A DNA stretch of 64,000 nt from a beta proteobacterium AAP65 (GCA_001295865.1 LJHW01000006.1:124001-188000); one strand, 5' to 3'; positions 15,728 to 29,157 are shown, counted from the stretch's first letter. Made by a program: numbers and translations. Notes: generated by a model from the letters alone, not told the origin.

Positions 15728-17884
15728 TCAAGGTGGCGGCAGGGTTTGAAGCGCGTTGCGCACTTCAGCGACAGACAGAATTTCGCTCAGAAGCTGCGGC
15801 CCTGCGGCGCCAGGGGCATAGAGCGCGTACACCGGCACGCCACTGCGCCCCAGGCGCGTGAGTTCGGCGGTGATGGCGGGGTCGCGGCGCGTCCAGTCGG
15901 CGCGCAAGCGCAAAACTTGGCGTTCTTCGAAGGCCTGCACCACCTCGCTGTTGGCCAGCGTGCCACGTTTGTTGAACTGGCAGGTCACGCACCAGGCGGC
16001 GGTGAAGTCGACGAACACCGGCTTGCCTTCCGCGCGCGCCTGCGCAAAAAGCTCGGGCGACCAGGGCTGCCAGCCGTCGCTGCTGCTCGCCGTGCCGGGC
16101 GAGGCCACGGCCTCCTGGCGCAGGCTGGGGCCGGCCCAGAAGAGCGTGGCCGCCACCAGCAGCACCGCCGCCGTGCCGAAGCCACGGCGTGCCGCCGTGC
16201 CCAGGCCCGGCGAGCCCAGCGCCCAGGCCGCGAAAGCGAGTGCCACCAGCAGCAGCAGCAGGGCCGCCACGCCGTCGATGCCGGCCTGCTGGCCCAGCAC
16301 CCACACCAGCCACACCACGGTGGCGAACATCGGGAAGGCCATCAGCGTCTTGAAGTGCGACATCCACACCCCCGGCCGCGGCAGCATCTGCGCCACACGC
16401 GGCCAGGCGCTGGCGGCGAGGTAGGGCAGGGCCATGCCCAGGCCGAGCGCGGCGAACACGCTCAGCGCCTGCACCGTGGGCAGCGTGACGGCCAAGCCCA
16501 GCGAGGCGCCCATGAAAGGGGCCGTGCAGGGCGAAGCCACCGCCACGGCCAGCACGCCGGTGAGCGCCGAATCCACCACCGGGTGGCGCGCGCGGGCTGC
16601 GGCCAAGGAGCTGGGCAGCACCGAGCCGAACTCGAAGACGCCGGCCAGGTTCAGGCCGATCAGCGTGAACAGCGCGGCGAGTGCGGCCACCACCGCGGGC
16701 GACTGCAGCTGGAAGCCCCAGCCCAGTTGTTCACCGCCAGCGCGCAGGGCCAGCAGCAAGCCGGCCAGCGCCACGAAGGACAGCACCACGCCGGCCGTGT
16801 AGGCCAGCCCGCCGGCCAGCAGCGCGCGGCGGTCTTGGGCGTGGCTGGCGAATCCCATCACCTTGAGCGACAGCACCGGGAAGACGCAAGGCATCAGGTT
16901 CAGCAGCGCGCCGCCCAGCAGCGCCAGCAACAGCGCCCAGCCCAGGCTGGTGGCGGCCACGGCCGGCGCGCCTCCGGCAGCGGCGGGGGCGGCGTCCACC
17001 AAGGGTGGCAGTGCGGTGGGCGTGGCGGCTGCAGCCGGCCATGCGCCCTGCACGGCCACCTGCACCTGCACGCCTGTGGCCACGCCCTCGGCCACCAGCA
17101 CGCTGGGCAGCGTGGTGGGGGATTCGGTGCGTTGCGGGTCCAGCGGCACGCGGGCCGTCCAGGTGCCGCCATCCCACCGTTCTTCGGGCTTGGCGGCGTT
17201 CTGGATCACGCCGGTGGTCTCGGGAAAGTAGGCGATGGCCTTGCCCTGCCAGGCCGCAGGCAGTCCACTCACTTGGAGCACCAGCGCGCCTTGTTCGATG
17301 CGCGCGTTGGCTTGGCTGCCGCTGAGCGCCTGCGGCACAGCAGCGCGGGCCGATGCGAACAGTGATGCGTGCCCGGCCGTGGCGGCCTGGACGGGCACCC
17401 GCAGCGTGAAATCACCACCCTCGGGAATGCAGACGTCCTTGCACACCAGCCAGTCGGCGCGCAGCTTGACTTCGAGCGTGTCGCCCTTGAAACCGGCCGG
17501 CACCGTCACGGGCACCGGCAGCAGCAGCGTGCCTTCGTAGCCGAAGTTCAGCAGCGGGCCCAGCGGCAGCTTGGCCGGCGTGGGCCACTCGATGTCACCG
17601 GCCTCCACGCCGGCAGGCAGCTGCCACTCCATCGTGGTGGGCAGGCCGGAATCGCCCGGGTTCTTCCAGTAGGTGTGCCAGTGCGGGGCGTGCTGGATCT
17701 TCAGCCCGAGCCACATCGGCTGGCCCGGCGTCACGCCATCGGGTGCGTGGGCGACCAGTTCGGCCTTGACCTGGGGCGTGGTGACCACGGCGCCCTGCGC
17801 GGCAGCCTGGGGTGCCCACGCCAGGCCCAACAGCAGGCCGAGGGTGGTGCACAGTGGGGCGATGGAGCTCGGTGAGAAGGGCAT
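15728..17884 (-). CDS. DsbD/ScsB-type protein-disulfide reductase
   Basis: A 718-residue inner-membrane thiol reductase that passes electrons from cytosolic thioredoxin to the periplasm. Order: signal peptide, an N-terminal periplasmic domain with HWHTYWKNPGDSG and the pair LVCKDVCIPE, a membrane domain of about eight helices with CVFPVLSLKVMG and SPCTAPFMGASLG holding the two membrane cysteines, and a C-terminal thioredoxin domain with WCVTCQFNK. The N-domain style matches the ScsB/DsbD2 group more than classical E. coli DsbD. ATG at 17884 is chosen because it gives a compact signal peptide; in-frame ATG 17941 and TTG 17965 are alternatives. It is followed by its likely client redoxin. Confidence 0.88.
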   Translation of the reverse strand: MPFSPSSIAPLCTTLGLLLGLAWAPQAAAQGAVVTTPQVKAELVAHAPDGVTPGQPMWLGLKIQHAPHWHTYWKNPGDSGLPTTMEWQLPAGVEAGDIEWPTPAKLPLGPLLNFGYEGTLLLPVPVTVPAGFKGDTLEVKLRADWLVCKDVCIPEGGDFTLRVPVQAATAGHASLFASARAAVPQALSGSQANARIEQGALVLQVSGLPAAWQGKAIAYFPETTGVIQNAAKPEERWDGGTWTARVPLDPQRTESPTTLPSVLVAEGVATGVQVQVAVQGAWPAAAATPTALPPLVDAAPAAAGGAPAVAATSLGWALLLALLGGALLNLMPCVFPVLSLKVMGFASHAQDRRALLAGGLAYTAGVVLSFVALAGLLLALRAGGEQLGWGFQLQSPAVVAALAALFTLIGLNLAGVFEFGSVLPSSLAAARARHPVVDSALTGVLAVAVASPCTAPFMGASLGLAVTLPTVQALSVFAALGLGMALPYLAASAWPRVAQMLPRPGVWMSHFKTLMAFPMFATVVWLVWVLGQQAGIDGVAALLLLLVALAFAAWALGSPGLGTAARRGFGTAAVLLVAATLFWAGPSLRQEAVASPGTASSSDGWQPWSPELFAQARAEGKPVFVDFTAAWCVTCQFNKRGTLANSEVVQAFEERQVLRLRADWTRRDPAITAELTRLGRSGVPVYALYAPGAAGPQLLSEILSVAEVRNALQTLPPP

Positions 17885-18010
17885 GGCGGGCTTGGAGGCG
17901 AGGGCGCGCAGGGGGTTCCACAGCCCTGCCGGTCGGTGCATGGCACCCCGGCCGGCAAGGCACAACAGCCCGAGCTTACGCGGGCCTGTTGCCCACAGAG
18001 TTTCGGCAAG

Positions 18011-18040
18011 TTTCGGCAGCTGCGGGTTTCTTCGTATAAT
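18011..18040 (+). promoter_or_regulatory. sigma-70 type promoter of the ATP synthase operon
   Basis: A perfect TATAAT occurs at 18035-18040, rare in this GC-rich window. TTTCGG at 18011-18016 lies 18 bp upstream and could be a weak -35. TTTCGGCA is also present 10 bp earlier (18001), forming a short tandem repeat. Transcription would begin near 18047, about 28 nt before atpI. Confidence 0.65.
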
Positions 18041-18074
18041 TCCGAGGCTTTGCTGGGCTCGTTGAGGTTTTCAC

Positions 18075-18617
18075 ATGGCGAATCAACCAGCGTTGCAGCG
18101 GTCCGGGGCCCCGAGCCCCCAGCCCCCCGACGGGCAGGCCGCAGCGGCGCCGGCGTGGCGCGTCATCGAAGACGGAGATGAGGCCACCGATCCGGTTCCC
18201 AAGGCCTTGACGGCCGAAGAAGCCCAAGCTTTGCGAGAGCGGCATCCGTCGATCTCTCCCTGGCGTGTGGTGGGGGTACAGGCGGCGGTGGGTCTGGGCG
18301 CGGCGCTGATCTTGGCGTTGCTCACGGGCCAGAAGGTTTGGGTGTGGTCGTTCCTGTACGGAGCGGCTGCGGTGGTCGTGCCGGGTGCCTTGATGGCCCG
18401 GGGCATCACCAGCCCGCTCGCACGCAGGTCGGCTGGCGCCGGTATCGCCAGCTTCTTTGTGTGGGAAGCGGTGAAGGTCGGGGTGTCGGTGGTCATGTTG
18501 ATGCTGGCCCCCAAGCTCGTGCAGCCCTTGAGCTGGCCGGCGTTGCTGGCGGGTCTGGTGCTGTGCCTGAAGTGTTACTGGGTCGCGCTCTTGTGGCGTG
18601 GCTCGAAGAAGAACTGA
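18075..18617 (+). CDS. atpI: ATP synthase subunit I
   Basis: A 180-residue membrane protein encoded first in the atp operon. AtpI helps assemble the c-ring. A polar N-terminal arm of about 60 residues, rich in Pro/Ala/Glu, precedes about four hydrophobic helices (VVGVQAAVGLGAALILALLTG onward). The N-terminal arm is longer than in many AtpI proteins. GAGG 10 bp before the ATG serves as ribosome site. Sequence conservation of AtpI is low, so the call rests on position, size and topology. Confidence 0.82.
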   Translation: MANQPALQRSGAPSPQPPDGQAAAAPAWRVIEDGDEATDPVPKALTAEEAQALRERHPSISPWRVVGVQAAVGLGAALILALLTGQKVWVWSFLYGAAAVVVPGALMARGITSPLARRSAGAGIASFFVWEAVKVGVSVVMLMLAPKLVQPLSWPALLAGLVLCLKCYWVALLWRGSKKN

Positions 18618-18635
18618 TAGCTGGGAACAACGCAC

Positions 18636-19821
<1,186 letters not shown>

Positions 19822-19858
19822 TCACAGACGACCAACTTCCCACACAGGGAGCCCCGCT

Positions 19859-20329
19859 GTGAACATCAACGCCACCCTGTTCATCCAGTGGATCCCGTTC
19901 CTCTTCCTGGCCTGGTTCGCGGCGCGCTTCATTTGGCCGCCGATCACCAAAGCCTTGGACGAACGGGCCCAGAAGATCGCCGACGGCCTGGCCGCCGCCG
20001 ATCGTGCCAAGCAAGAGCTCAGCAGCGCCAACCAGCGCGTCGAGCAACAGCTGGCCGCCACGCGTGAAGAGAGCACCAAGCGCATCGCTGACGCGGAGCG
20101 CATGGCCGCAGGCCTGGTTGAAGAAGCCAAGCGCCGTGCCAACGACGAAGCCGCCAAGATCCTGGCGGCCGCCAAGGCCGACGCGGAACAGCAACTCGTG
20201 GCCGCACGGGAAGCTTTGCGTGACCAGGTGGCCGTGCTGGCCGTCAAGGGCGCCGAGCAGATCCTGCGCCGCGAGGTCGACAGCCAGGTGCATGCCGAGC
20301 TGTTGTCGCGCCTGAAGACCGAGCTCTGA
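19859..20329 (+). CDS. atpF: F1Fo ATP synthase subunit b
   Basis: A 156-residue peripheral-stalk subunit with one N-terminal membrane helix ([20 protein letters not shown]) followed by a long charged coiled coil. The start is GTG (19859), preceded by AGGGAG, and matches the usual MNINATL start of betaproteobacterial subunit b. The atpH start lies 2 bp after the stop. Confidence 0.96.
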   Translation: MNINATLFIQWIPFLFLAWFAARFIWPPITKALDERAQKIADGLAAADRAKQELSSANQRVEQQLAATREESTKRIADAERMAAGLVEEAKRRANDEAAKILAAAKADAEQQLVAAREALRDQVAVLAVKGAEQILRREVDSQVHAELLSRLKTEL

Positions 20330-20331
20330 CC

Positions 20332-20856
20332 ATGGCCGAACTCGCCACCATCGCCCGGCCGTACGCAGAAGCCCTGCTTGCTGCAGGCGCCGATGCGGCC
20401 ACCGTTGCGCAGCTGCATGCTGTTGCGCGGGTGGCGGCTGAGCCTGAGCTGCAGAGCTTTGCAGCCCACCCCAAAGCCGCGCCGGAACAGGTTTTCGACC
20501 TGATCTGCACGGCCGCGGGTCAGAGCCTGGCCGCGCCTGTGCAGAACCTGCTGCGCACCGTCATCGACAACGGCCGCCTCGCGGCCATGCCCGAGATGGC
20601 CGTGCAGGCGCAGGCGCTGCTGGACGCCCGCGCGGGTGTCTCGCAAGCCCGTGTGGCCAGCGCCTTCCCGATCACCGACGCGCAGCTGCAAGAGCTGCGC
20701 GCGGTGCTGGAAACGCGTTTTGGCCGCAGGCTCGAGCTGAGCGTGGAGATCGACGCCAGTCTCATCGGCGGCATCCGTGCCGTGGTGGGCGACGAAGTGC
20801 TCGACACCTCGGTGAAAGCGCGCCTGGACCGCATGAAAACTGCATTGACCGCCTGA
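20332..20856 (+). CDS. atpH: F1Fo ATP synthase subunit delta
   Basis: A 174-residue soluble subunit that links the top of F1 to subunit b. It opens with ELATIARPYAEALL, typical of AtpH, and ends with VEIDASLIGGIRAVVGDEVLDTSVKARL, the conserved C-terminal signature. Located between atpF and atpA as in the standard order. Confidence 0.96.
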   Translation: MAELATIARPYAEALLAAGADAATVAQLHAVARVAAEPELQSFAAHPKAAPEQVFDLICTAAGQSLAAPVQNLLRTVIDNGRLAAMPEMAVQAQALLDARAGVSQARVASAFPITDAQLQELRAVLETRFGRRLELSVEIDASLIGGIRAVVGDEVLDTSVKARLDRMKTALTA

Positions 20857-20927
20857 GCCCCTGACCAAGCTCTCGCGCCGGGCGCCGCTGACCAGCGTCG
20901 TCGGCACCCCCGTCCCCGGAGAACACC

Positions 20928-22481
<1,554 letters not shown>

Positions 22482-22516
22482 ACGCGACCCTCGTCTGACC
22501 TGAAGGAGCCCAGACC

Positions 22517-23401
22517 ATGGCGGTCGGCAAAGAGATACGCGGCAAGATCAAATCGGTGGAGAACACCAAAAAGATCACCAAGGCCATGGAAATGGTCGCC
22601 GCTTCGAAGATGCGCAAGGCGCAGGAGCGCATGCGCTCGGCGCGGCCCTACGCCGACAAGATCCGCAACATCACGGCGCACCTGTCCCAGGCCAACCCTG
22701 AGTACAAGAGCGCCTACATGCGGACCGACGGCACGGCCAAGGCCGTGGGTTTCATCGTCGTCACCACTGACAAGGGTCTGTGCGGCGGCCTGAACACGAA
22801 CATCCTTCGTGCCGTCACGAACCGGATGAAGGAAGTGCAGACCGCCGGTAACGCCATCTCCACGGTGGCCATCGGCAACAAGGGTTTCAGCTTCCTGAAC
22901 CGCATCGGCGCCAAGGTTGTCAGCCACGCGACGCAGCTGGGCGATGCACCGCAGCTGGAAAAGCTCATCGGCCCGGTGAAGGTGATGCTGGACGCCTTCG
23001 TTGAAGGCAAGCTGGATGCGGTGTACGTCTGCTACACCAACTTCATCAACACGATGAAGCAGGAGCCGGTGGTGGAGCAGCTGCTGCCGCTGTCGGCCCA
23101 CCGACTGGCGCAGAGCGAAGCCGAGAAAACGCAGTACGGCTGGGACTACATCTACGAACCCGACGCGCCCAGCGTCATCGACGAGCTGCTCACCCGCTAC
23201 ATCGAGGCGCTGGTCTTCCAGGCCGTGGCCGAGAACATGGCCAGCGAGCAGAGCGCGCGCATGGTGGCCATGAAGGCCGCCACCGACAACGCCGGCACCT
23301 TGATCGGTGAGCTCAAGCTCATCTACAACAAGAGCCGCCAGGCCGCGATCACGAAGGAACTCTCCGAGATCGTCAGCGGCGCCGCCGCCATCAGCGGCTG
23401 A
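22517..23401 (+). CDS. atpG: F1Fo ATP synthase subunit gamma
   Basis: The 294-residue central rotor shaft. N-terminal [28 protein letters not shown] and C-terminal [41 protein letters not shown] are the two paired coiled-coil helices conserved in AtpG. An AAGGAG ribosome site lies just upstream of the ATG. Confidence 0.97.
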   Translation: MAVGKEIRGKIKSVENTKKITKAMEMVAASKMRKAQERMRSARPYADKIRNITAHLSQANPEYKSAYMRTDGTAKAVGFIVVTTDKGLCGGLNTNILRAVTNRMKEVQTAGNAISTVAIGNKGFSFLNRIGAKVVSHATQLGDAPQLEKLIGPVKVMLDAFVEGKLDAVYVCYTNFINTMKQEPVVEQLLPLSAHRLAQSEAEKTQYGWDYIYEPDAPSVIDELLTRYIEALVFQAVAENMASEQSARMVAMKAATDNAGTLIGELKLIYNKSRQAAITKELSEIVSGAAAISG

Positions 23402-23429
23402 CGCCAGCGCTGCAACAGATTACGTTTGA

Positions 23430-24854
<1,425 letters not shown>

Positions 24855-24863
24855 GGAGCCGAG

Positions 24864-25280
24864 ATGGCGACCCTCCACGTTGATGTGGTTTCGGCTGAAG
24901 AAAGCATCTTCAGTGGCGAAGCCAAGTTCGTCGCCCTGCCGGGCGAGAACGGCGAGCTCGGCATCCTGCCGCGCCACACGCCGCTGATCACGCGCATCCG
25001 CCCCGGTGCCGTGCGCATCGAGAAGGCCGACGGCTCGGGCGAAGAGTTCGTGTTCGTGGCCGGCGGCATCCTGGAAGTGCAACCGGGCACGGTGACAGTG
25101 CTGGCCGATACCGCCATCCGCGGCCACGACCTCGACGAAGCCAAGGCCCTGGAAGCCAAGAAGCAGGCCGAAGAGGCGATGAAAAACGCCAAGAGCGACA
25201 TCGACCTGGCCGCCGCCCAAGGCGAGTTCGCGGCCATGGCCGCGCAGCTGGCCGCGATCCAGAAGCTGCGCAAGAAATAA
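24864..25280 (+). CDS. atpC: F1Fo ATP synthase subunit epsilon
   Basis: A 138-residue subunit that caps the rotor and inhibits ATP hydrolysis. N-terminal beta-sandwich: [20 protein letters not shown] and [23 protein letters not shown]-terminal two-helix region rich in Lys, Ala and Glu follows. Last gene of the operon; a strong terminator begins 24 bp after the stop. Confidence 0.97.
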   Translation: MATLHVDVVSAEESIFSGEAKFVALPGENGELGILPRHTPLITRIRPGAVRIEKADGSGEEFVFVAGGILEVQPGTVTVLADTAIRGHDLDEAKALEAKKQAEEAMKNAKSDIDLAAAQGEFAAMAAQLAAIQKLRKK

Positions 25281-25304
25281 GCGGCGCAGCGTCCGGCAAG
25301 AAGA

Positions 25305-25334
25305 CCCGCCCGGCCCTGGCCCGGCGGGTTTTTT
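25305..25334 (+). terminator. Rho-independent terminator of the ATP synthase operon
   Basis: CCCGCCCGGCC (25305-25315) pairs with GGCCCGGCGGG (25318-25328) with one mismatch, and TTTTTT follows at once (25329-25334). This is the strongest classical terminator in the window. Confidence 0.9.
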
Positions 25335-25409
25335 CATGCCCGTGCCGCGCCGCTACAGTGCGGGCACGGTCCGTCGGCGCTGCCGGCGCCCGGCCCGCAG
25401 GAGCACGGC

Positions 25410-26219
25410 ATGACGAAGAAGGCGAAAACCACCGACCACAGCGCGCCGGAGAAGGCCCAGCGCCTGGGCAAAGCGGCTTACCTGGAGCAACTGGCGCCGC
25501 TGGAGCTGGAGCTCAACGAGATGGCGCGCTGGCTGCAGCACAGCGGGCAGCGTGTGCTGGTGCTGCTCGAAGGGCGCGACACGGCCGGCAAGGGCGGCGT
25601 CATCTCGGCCATCAGCGACACGCTCAACCCGCGCCAGTGCCGCGTCGTCGCGCTGCCCAAGCCCAACGACCGCGAGCGCACGCAGTGGTACTTCCAGCGT
25701 TACGTGCCGCACCTGCCGGCGGCAGGCGAGATCGTGCTCTTCGACCGCAGCTGGTACAACCGCGCCGGCGTCGAACGCGTGATGGGCTACTGCAGCGAAG
25801 TGCAGGCCGAGGCCTTCCTGAAGCAGGCGCCGGTGTTCGAGAAGATGCTGGTCGACGACGGCATCCTGCTCTTCAAGTACTGGCTGACGGTGGACCAGGT
25901 GCAGCAGGAAGAGCGTTTCGCAGAACGCCTGGCCGACCCGCTGAAACGCTGGAAGCTCAGCCCCATCGACCTGGAAGCGCGGGCGCGTTATGCCGACTAC
26001 ACCGAGGCCCGCAACATCATGTTGTCAGCCACGCACAGCAAGCGCACGCCGTGGACGCTGGTGGATTTCAACGACCAACGCCGCGGCCGGCTGGCCTTGA
26101 TCCGCGACCTGTTGGCGCGCCTGCCCGACCACGCCGTGCCCGAGGTGGCCCTGGAGTTCCCGCCGCTGCCCTACCCGCCGTTGCAAGAGCGTTTCAAGGC
26201 GGGCTTCAAGCCGATCTGA
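25410..26219 (+). CDS. ppk2: polyphosphate kinase 2 family protein
   Basis: A 269-residue soluble kinase that moves phosphate between polyphosphate and nucleotides. Walker A is LLEGRDTAGKGGVISAI, Walker B LFDRSWYNRAGVERVMGY, and the lid module DPLKRWKLSPIDLEARARY. One PPK2 domain of normal length. It sits directly behind the ATP synthase terminator, so it has its own transcript, but the link to energy currency is suggestive. No PPK1 or exopolyphosphatase is in the window. The stop is 24 bp from the convergent CHCC zinc-protein gene. Confidence 0.92.
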   Translation: MTKKAKTTDHSAPEKAQRLGKAAYLEQLAPLELELNEMARWLQHSGQRVLVLLEGRDTAGKGGVISAISDTLNPRQCRVVALPKPNDRERTQWYFQRYVPHLPAAGEIVLFDRSWYNRAGVERVMGYCSEVQAEAFLKQAPVFEKMLVDDGILLFKYWLTVDQVQQEERFAERLADPLKRWKLSPIDLEARARYADYTEARNIMLSATHSKRTPWTLVDFNDQRRGRLALIRDLLARLPDHAVPEVALEFPPLPYPPLQERFKAGFKPI

Positions 26220-26243
26220 ACGCATCGGCCCTCAGTGGGGCCT

Positions 26244-26447
26244 TCAGTGGTGGTGCACGTGCTCGCCGGCCTTGAGCTTGTAGACCGTGCCGCAGTACGG
26301 GCAGCGGCCCTCGCCGGTGGTGGCCACGTCGATGAAGACCTTGGGGTGGTTGCTCCACAAGGCCATCTTCGGGTTGGGGCAGAAGGTGACGCCCGGGCCT
26401 TGCAGCTCGGCGGCGCTCACTTCGACAACTGCTTTCGGTTCAGCCAT
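26244..26447 (-). CDS. zinc-finger CHCC domain protein (NDUFS6-like)
   Basis: A 67-residue cytosolic protein. It has FCPNPKMALWSNHPKVFID, then GRCPYCGTVYKL, giving the Cys/His/Cys/Cys zinc set of the zf-CHCC family related to mitochondrial complex I subunit NDUFS6. It ends in a His-rich tail (GEHVHHH). Many proteobacteria encode it next to ilvE, as here (8 bp downstream of ilvE, same strand). Function in bacteria is not established. Confidence 0.85.
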   Translation of the reverse strand: MAEPKAVVEVSAAELQGPGVTFCPNPKMALWSNHPKVFIDVATTGEGRCPYCGTVYKLKAGEHVHHH

Positions 26448-26455
26448 GGTCTTCC

Positions 26456-27382
26456 TCAGGCCACCGGCGTGAGCCAGTGCGCGTACTTGGGGTTGCGGCC
26501 GTTGACGATGTCGAAGAAGGCCGTCTGGATCTTCTCGGTGATGGGGCCGCGGCGGCCGGCACCCAGTTCGATGCGGTCGAGTTCGCGGATGGGCGTCACT
26601 TCAGCGGCGGTGCCGGTGAAGAAGGCCTCGTCGCAGATGTAGACCTCGTCGCGCGTGATGCGCTTTTCCTTCAACGTCAGGCCCAGGTCCTGGCAGATGT
26701 GGAAGATGGTGTCGCGCGTGATGCCGTTCAGCGCGCCGGCAGAAAGATCCGGCGTGTAGACCACGCCCTTCTTGATGACGAAGAGGTTCTCGCCCGCGCC
26801 CTCGGCCACGAAGCCGGCGGGGTCGAGCAGCATGGCCTCGTCGTAGCCCTCGTCGGTGGCTTCCATGTTGGCCAGGATGCTGTTGGTGTAGTTGCTCACC
26901 GCCTTGGCCTGCGTCATCGTGATGTTCACGTGGTGGCGCGTGTAGCTGCTGGTCTTCACGCGGATGCCGCGCTGCAGGCCTTCTTCACCCAGGTAGGCGC
27001 CCCAGGGCCAGGCCGCCACCATCAGGTGGATGGTGTTGCCCTTGGGGCTGACGCCCAGCTTCTTGTCGCCGATCCACGTCAGCGGGCGCAGGTAGCAGCT
27101 TTCCAGCTGGTTCACGCGCACCACCTCGCGCTGCGCCTCCATCACCTGCTCGGGCGTGAAGGGGATCTGCATGCGCAGGATCTTGGCGCTGTTGAAGAGG
27201 CGCTCGGTGTGCTCCTGCAGGCGGAAAATGGCCGTGCCCTGCGCCGTCTTGTAGGCGCGCACGCCCTCGAAGGCGCCGCAGCCGTAGTGCAGCGTGTGGC
27301 TCAGCACGTGGATCTTGGCGTCGCGCCATTCAACGAGCTGGCCGTCCATCCAGATCTTGCCGTCGCGGTCTGACATCGACAT
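26456..27382 (-). CDS. ilvE: branched-chain amino acid aminotransferase
   Basis: A 308-residue fold-type IV PLP enzyme that makes leucine, isoleucine and valine from their keto acids. Signatures: KIWMDGQLVEWRDAKIHVLSHTLHYG, GAFEGVRAYKT, SYLAN-equivalent region ending SNYTNSILANMEATDEGYDEAMLLD with the PLP lysine shortly before, and EAFFTGTAAEVTPIRELD near the C-terminus. GGAG lies 7 bases before the ATG at 27382, which supports that start over the ATG two codons later. Co-directional with the CHCC zinc protein. Confidence 0.94.
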   Translation of the reverse strand: MSMSDRDGKIWMDGQLVEWRDAKIHVLSHTLHYGCGAFEGVRAYKTAQGTAIFRLQEHTERLFNSAKILRMQIPFTPEQVMEAQREVVRVNQLESCYLRPLTWIGDKKLGVSPKGNTIHLMVAAWPWGAYLGEEGLQRGIRVKTSSYTRHHVNITMTQAKAVSNYTNSILANMEATDEGYDEAMLLDPAGFVAEGAGENLFVIKKGVVYTPDLSAGALNGITRDTIFHICQDLGLTLKEKRITRDEVYICDEAFFTGTAAEVTPIRELDRIELGAGRRGPITEKIQTAFFDIVNGRNPKYAHWLTPVA

Positions 27383-27427
27383 GGAAACTCCTTCGGGGGT
27401 GTGCGTGCTGCAAAGAAGCAGCGGATT

Positions 27428-27874
27428 TTAGGTGCCGGCCTGTGAGCCCTGAGCGGCGCTGCGCTGCAGCTGCCACTGCGTGACGCGCCCGCCGTTCACG
27501 GTGACCTGCACTTCGTCGCCGGCTTCGTCGGCCCAGGCCCAGACCTCGGTACCGCCAGCTTCAGGCTGCACCGGCCGCCCCAGGCTGCGCGTGAGGCGCA
27601 ACACCTGCGGCAGGCGCATGCCCACGTGCAGCTTTGCATTCAACATCACGGCGCTGGGCACCATGCCCACCGGCCGCTGGCTGGCGATGCGCAGCGTGCG
27701 CAGCGCCTGGCTGAACTGCAGCAGCAGCCAGAACACGATGATGGTGAGCGCCAGCGCCACGCCTGGCCCGCCGTAGCTCAGCCAGCCGCCCACCACCGCA
27801 GCCAGGGCCAGCGCCCAGCCCAGGGCGGCCTGCGCCTTCGCGGAGAATCGTGGGGATGACGGCTTTGCAGACAT
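27428..27874 (-). CDS. small membrane protein of unknown function
   Basis: A 148-residue protein with two adjacent N-terminal membrane helices (LGWALALAAVVGGWLSYG and VALALTIIVFWLLLQF) followed by a soluble tail of about 90 residues (SAVMLNAKLHVGMRLPQVLRLTRSLG and a short beta-rich end with VWAWADEAGDEVQVTVNGGRV). I do not recognise the family. The tail looks like a small beta-domain facing one side of the membrane. Its 5' end overlaps the 5' end of the divergent GT25 gene. Confidence 0.68.
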   Translation of the reverse strand: MSAKPSSPRFSAKAQAALGWALALAAVVGGWLSYGGPGVALALTIIVFWLLLQFSQALRTLRIASQRPVGMVPSAVMLNAKLHVGMRLPQVLRLTRSLGRPVQPEAGGTEVWAWADEAGDEVQVTVNGGRVTQWQLQRSAAQGSQAGT

Positions 27875-28638
27875 GGGTGATCAATCTCGACAGGGCGCCC
27901 GAGCGGCTGGCTCGCATCAGCGCGCAGCTGCAGGCCCTGCAACTGCCCTACACACGCCTGGCGGCGGTGGATGCACGGGCCCTGACACCGGCCCAGAAAG
28001 CGGCGCTGGACGAGCCGGCCTTCCACCGCAAACACGGCATGACGCCAGTGCCGGGCGAGCTGGGATGTTACCTGTCGCACATCGAAGTGATGCGCGCTTT
28101 CCTGGCCAGTGACGCGCAGTTCGCGCTGGTGCTGGAAGACGACGTGCTGCTGCAGCAAAGCCTGCCCGCGGTGTTGCAGGGCCTGGTGCAGCACCCCACG
28201 CGCTGGGACGTGGTGAAGCTCTCTGCCGTGCACCGCGGCACGCCGCAGCCCTACCTGCAGGTGGCGCCCGGCCACCAGCTGGCCGTGATGCTGAGCCGCT
28301 GCACCGGCAGCAGCGCCTACCTGATGAACCGCCACGCCGCGCAGGTTTACCTGCGTGAACGCGACGGCCTGCTGCCCATGCAGCTGCCCTACGACCATGT
28401 CTTCGACCAGGGCTGGCGCTTCGGCCTGAAGTTCCGCCTCGTCACGCCCACGCCCTGCGGGCATGACGAACACATCGCCAGCACCATCACCGCGCCGGCC
28501 GGCGGCAGCCGCAAGTTCCACTGGACGCGGCGCCTGCCCACCTACGCCTACCGCATCGGCAACGAGCTGCAGCGCCTGGCCTACGGCCTGCGCGAAACCC
28601 GCCTCGAGCGGCAAGCCACGCAGCGCAACGCGGGCTGA
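27856..28638 (+). CDS. glycosyltransferase family 25 protein (LPS biosynthesis type)
   Basis: A 260-residue GT25 enzyme. It starts TWVINLDRAPERLARI, has ELGCYLSHIEVMRAFL and LVLEDDVLLQ (the acidic metal-binding motif), and the C-terminal region PYDHVFDQGWRFGLKF. Family members add galactose or similar sugars to lipooligosaccharide. ATG 27856 is used; GTG at 27850 is in frame and closer in spacing to GGAG at 27842. No other LPS genes are near, so the acceptor is unknown. Divergent start overlaps the membrane-protein gene by about 19-25 bp. Confidence 0.88.
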   Translation: MTALQTWVINLDRAPERLARISAQLQALQLPYTRLAAVDARALTPAQKAALDEPAFHRKHGMTPVPGELGCYLSHIEVMRAFLASDAQFALVLEDDVLLQQSLPAVLQGLVQHPTRWDVVKLSAVHRGTPQPYLQVAPGHQLAVMLSRCTGSSAYLMNRHAAQVYLRERDGLLPMQLPYDHVFDQGWRFGLKFRLVTPTPCGHDEHIASTITAPAGGSRKFHWTRRLPTYAYRIGNELQRLAYGLRETRLERQATQRNAG

Positions 28639-28648
28639 GGCGCCGCGC

Positions 28649-28924
28649 TCAGTAGCGCTGATCGCGTGCGATGTCGGCCCGCACCGCGGCCGGCAGGCGG
28701 CGCAGCATGTAGCGCACGGCCAGCGGGATGAACACGAGGTCGTCCACCACGCCCAGCAGCGGGATGAAGTCAGGAAGCAGGTCCACCGGCGACAGCAGGT
28801 AGAGCACCAGCAGCGCCGAGGCAGGCTTCAGCCAGCGCGGTTGCAAAGGGTGGCGCAGCGCACGCCAGAGCTGCAGCGCATCGCTGCGCAGCACGGTCCA
28901 CAAGAGCGCGATTCGTTTCCTCAT
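28649..28924 (-). CDS. YkvA family (DUF1232) membrane protein
   Basis: A 91-residue protein. After a basic start (MRKRIALLWTVLRSD) it carries the DUF1232 core SALLVLYLLSPVDLLPDFIPLLGVVDDLVFIPLAVRYML, with two short hydrophobic segments and the typical SPVDLLPDF motif. The ATG at 28924 has GGAGG nine bases upstream; the longer frame from 29089 lacks support. The role is unknown. Convergent with the GT25 gene, 10 bp apart. Confidence 0.85.
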   Translation of the reverse strand: MRKRIALLWTVLRSDALQLWRALRHPLQPRWLKPASALLVLYLLSPVDLLPDFIPLLGVVDDLVFIPLAVRYMLRRLPAAVRADIARDQRY

Positions 28925-29077
28925 GGGCGGCCTCCGTGCCGGTGGGCTCCCTCCGCCGGGGGAGTCGGAAAAACTCACAGCCCGCGCGGTGAAAACACCA
29001 CCGTCAAGGCAGCGTTGTACCGCCTGCGCGGCCAAGTCCTTGTCGAGCGGGGCTTTCCTTGCCTTAGGGGTGCGCCT

Positions 29078-29093
29078 TGGCCCGCGCACTGCA
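29078..29093 (+). promoter_or_regulatory. sigma-54 (RpoN) -24/-12 promoter upstream of the PEP-CTERM gene
   Basis: TGGCCC-N5-CTGCA: GG at 29079-29080 and GC at 29091-29092 keep the obligatory 12-bp register. It matches 9 of 11 informative positions of TGGCAC-N5-TTGCA. Transcription would start near 29104, about 54 nt before the gene. PEP-CTERM genes in betaproteobacteria are known RpoN/PrsR-PrsK targets, which fits. Confidence 0.55.
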
Positions 29094-29157
29094 TACCGGT
29101 GGAGCCTGCCTGGCAGCCACCTTCCGGCTGCTGGCCCGACCCCCTAGGAAAACAGCC

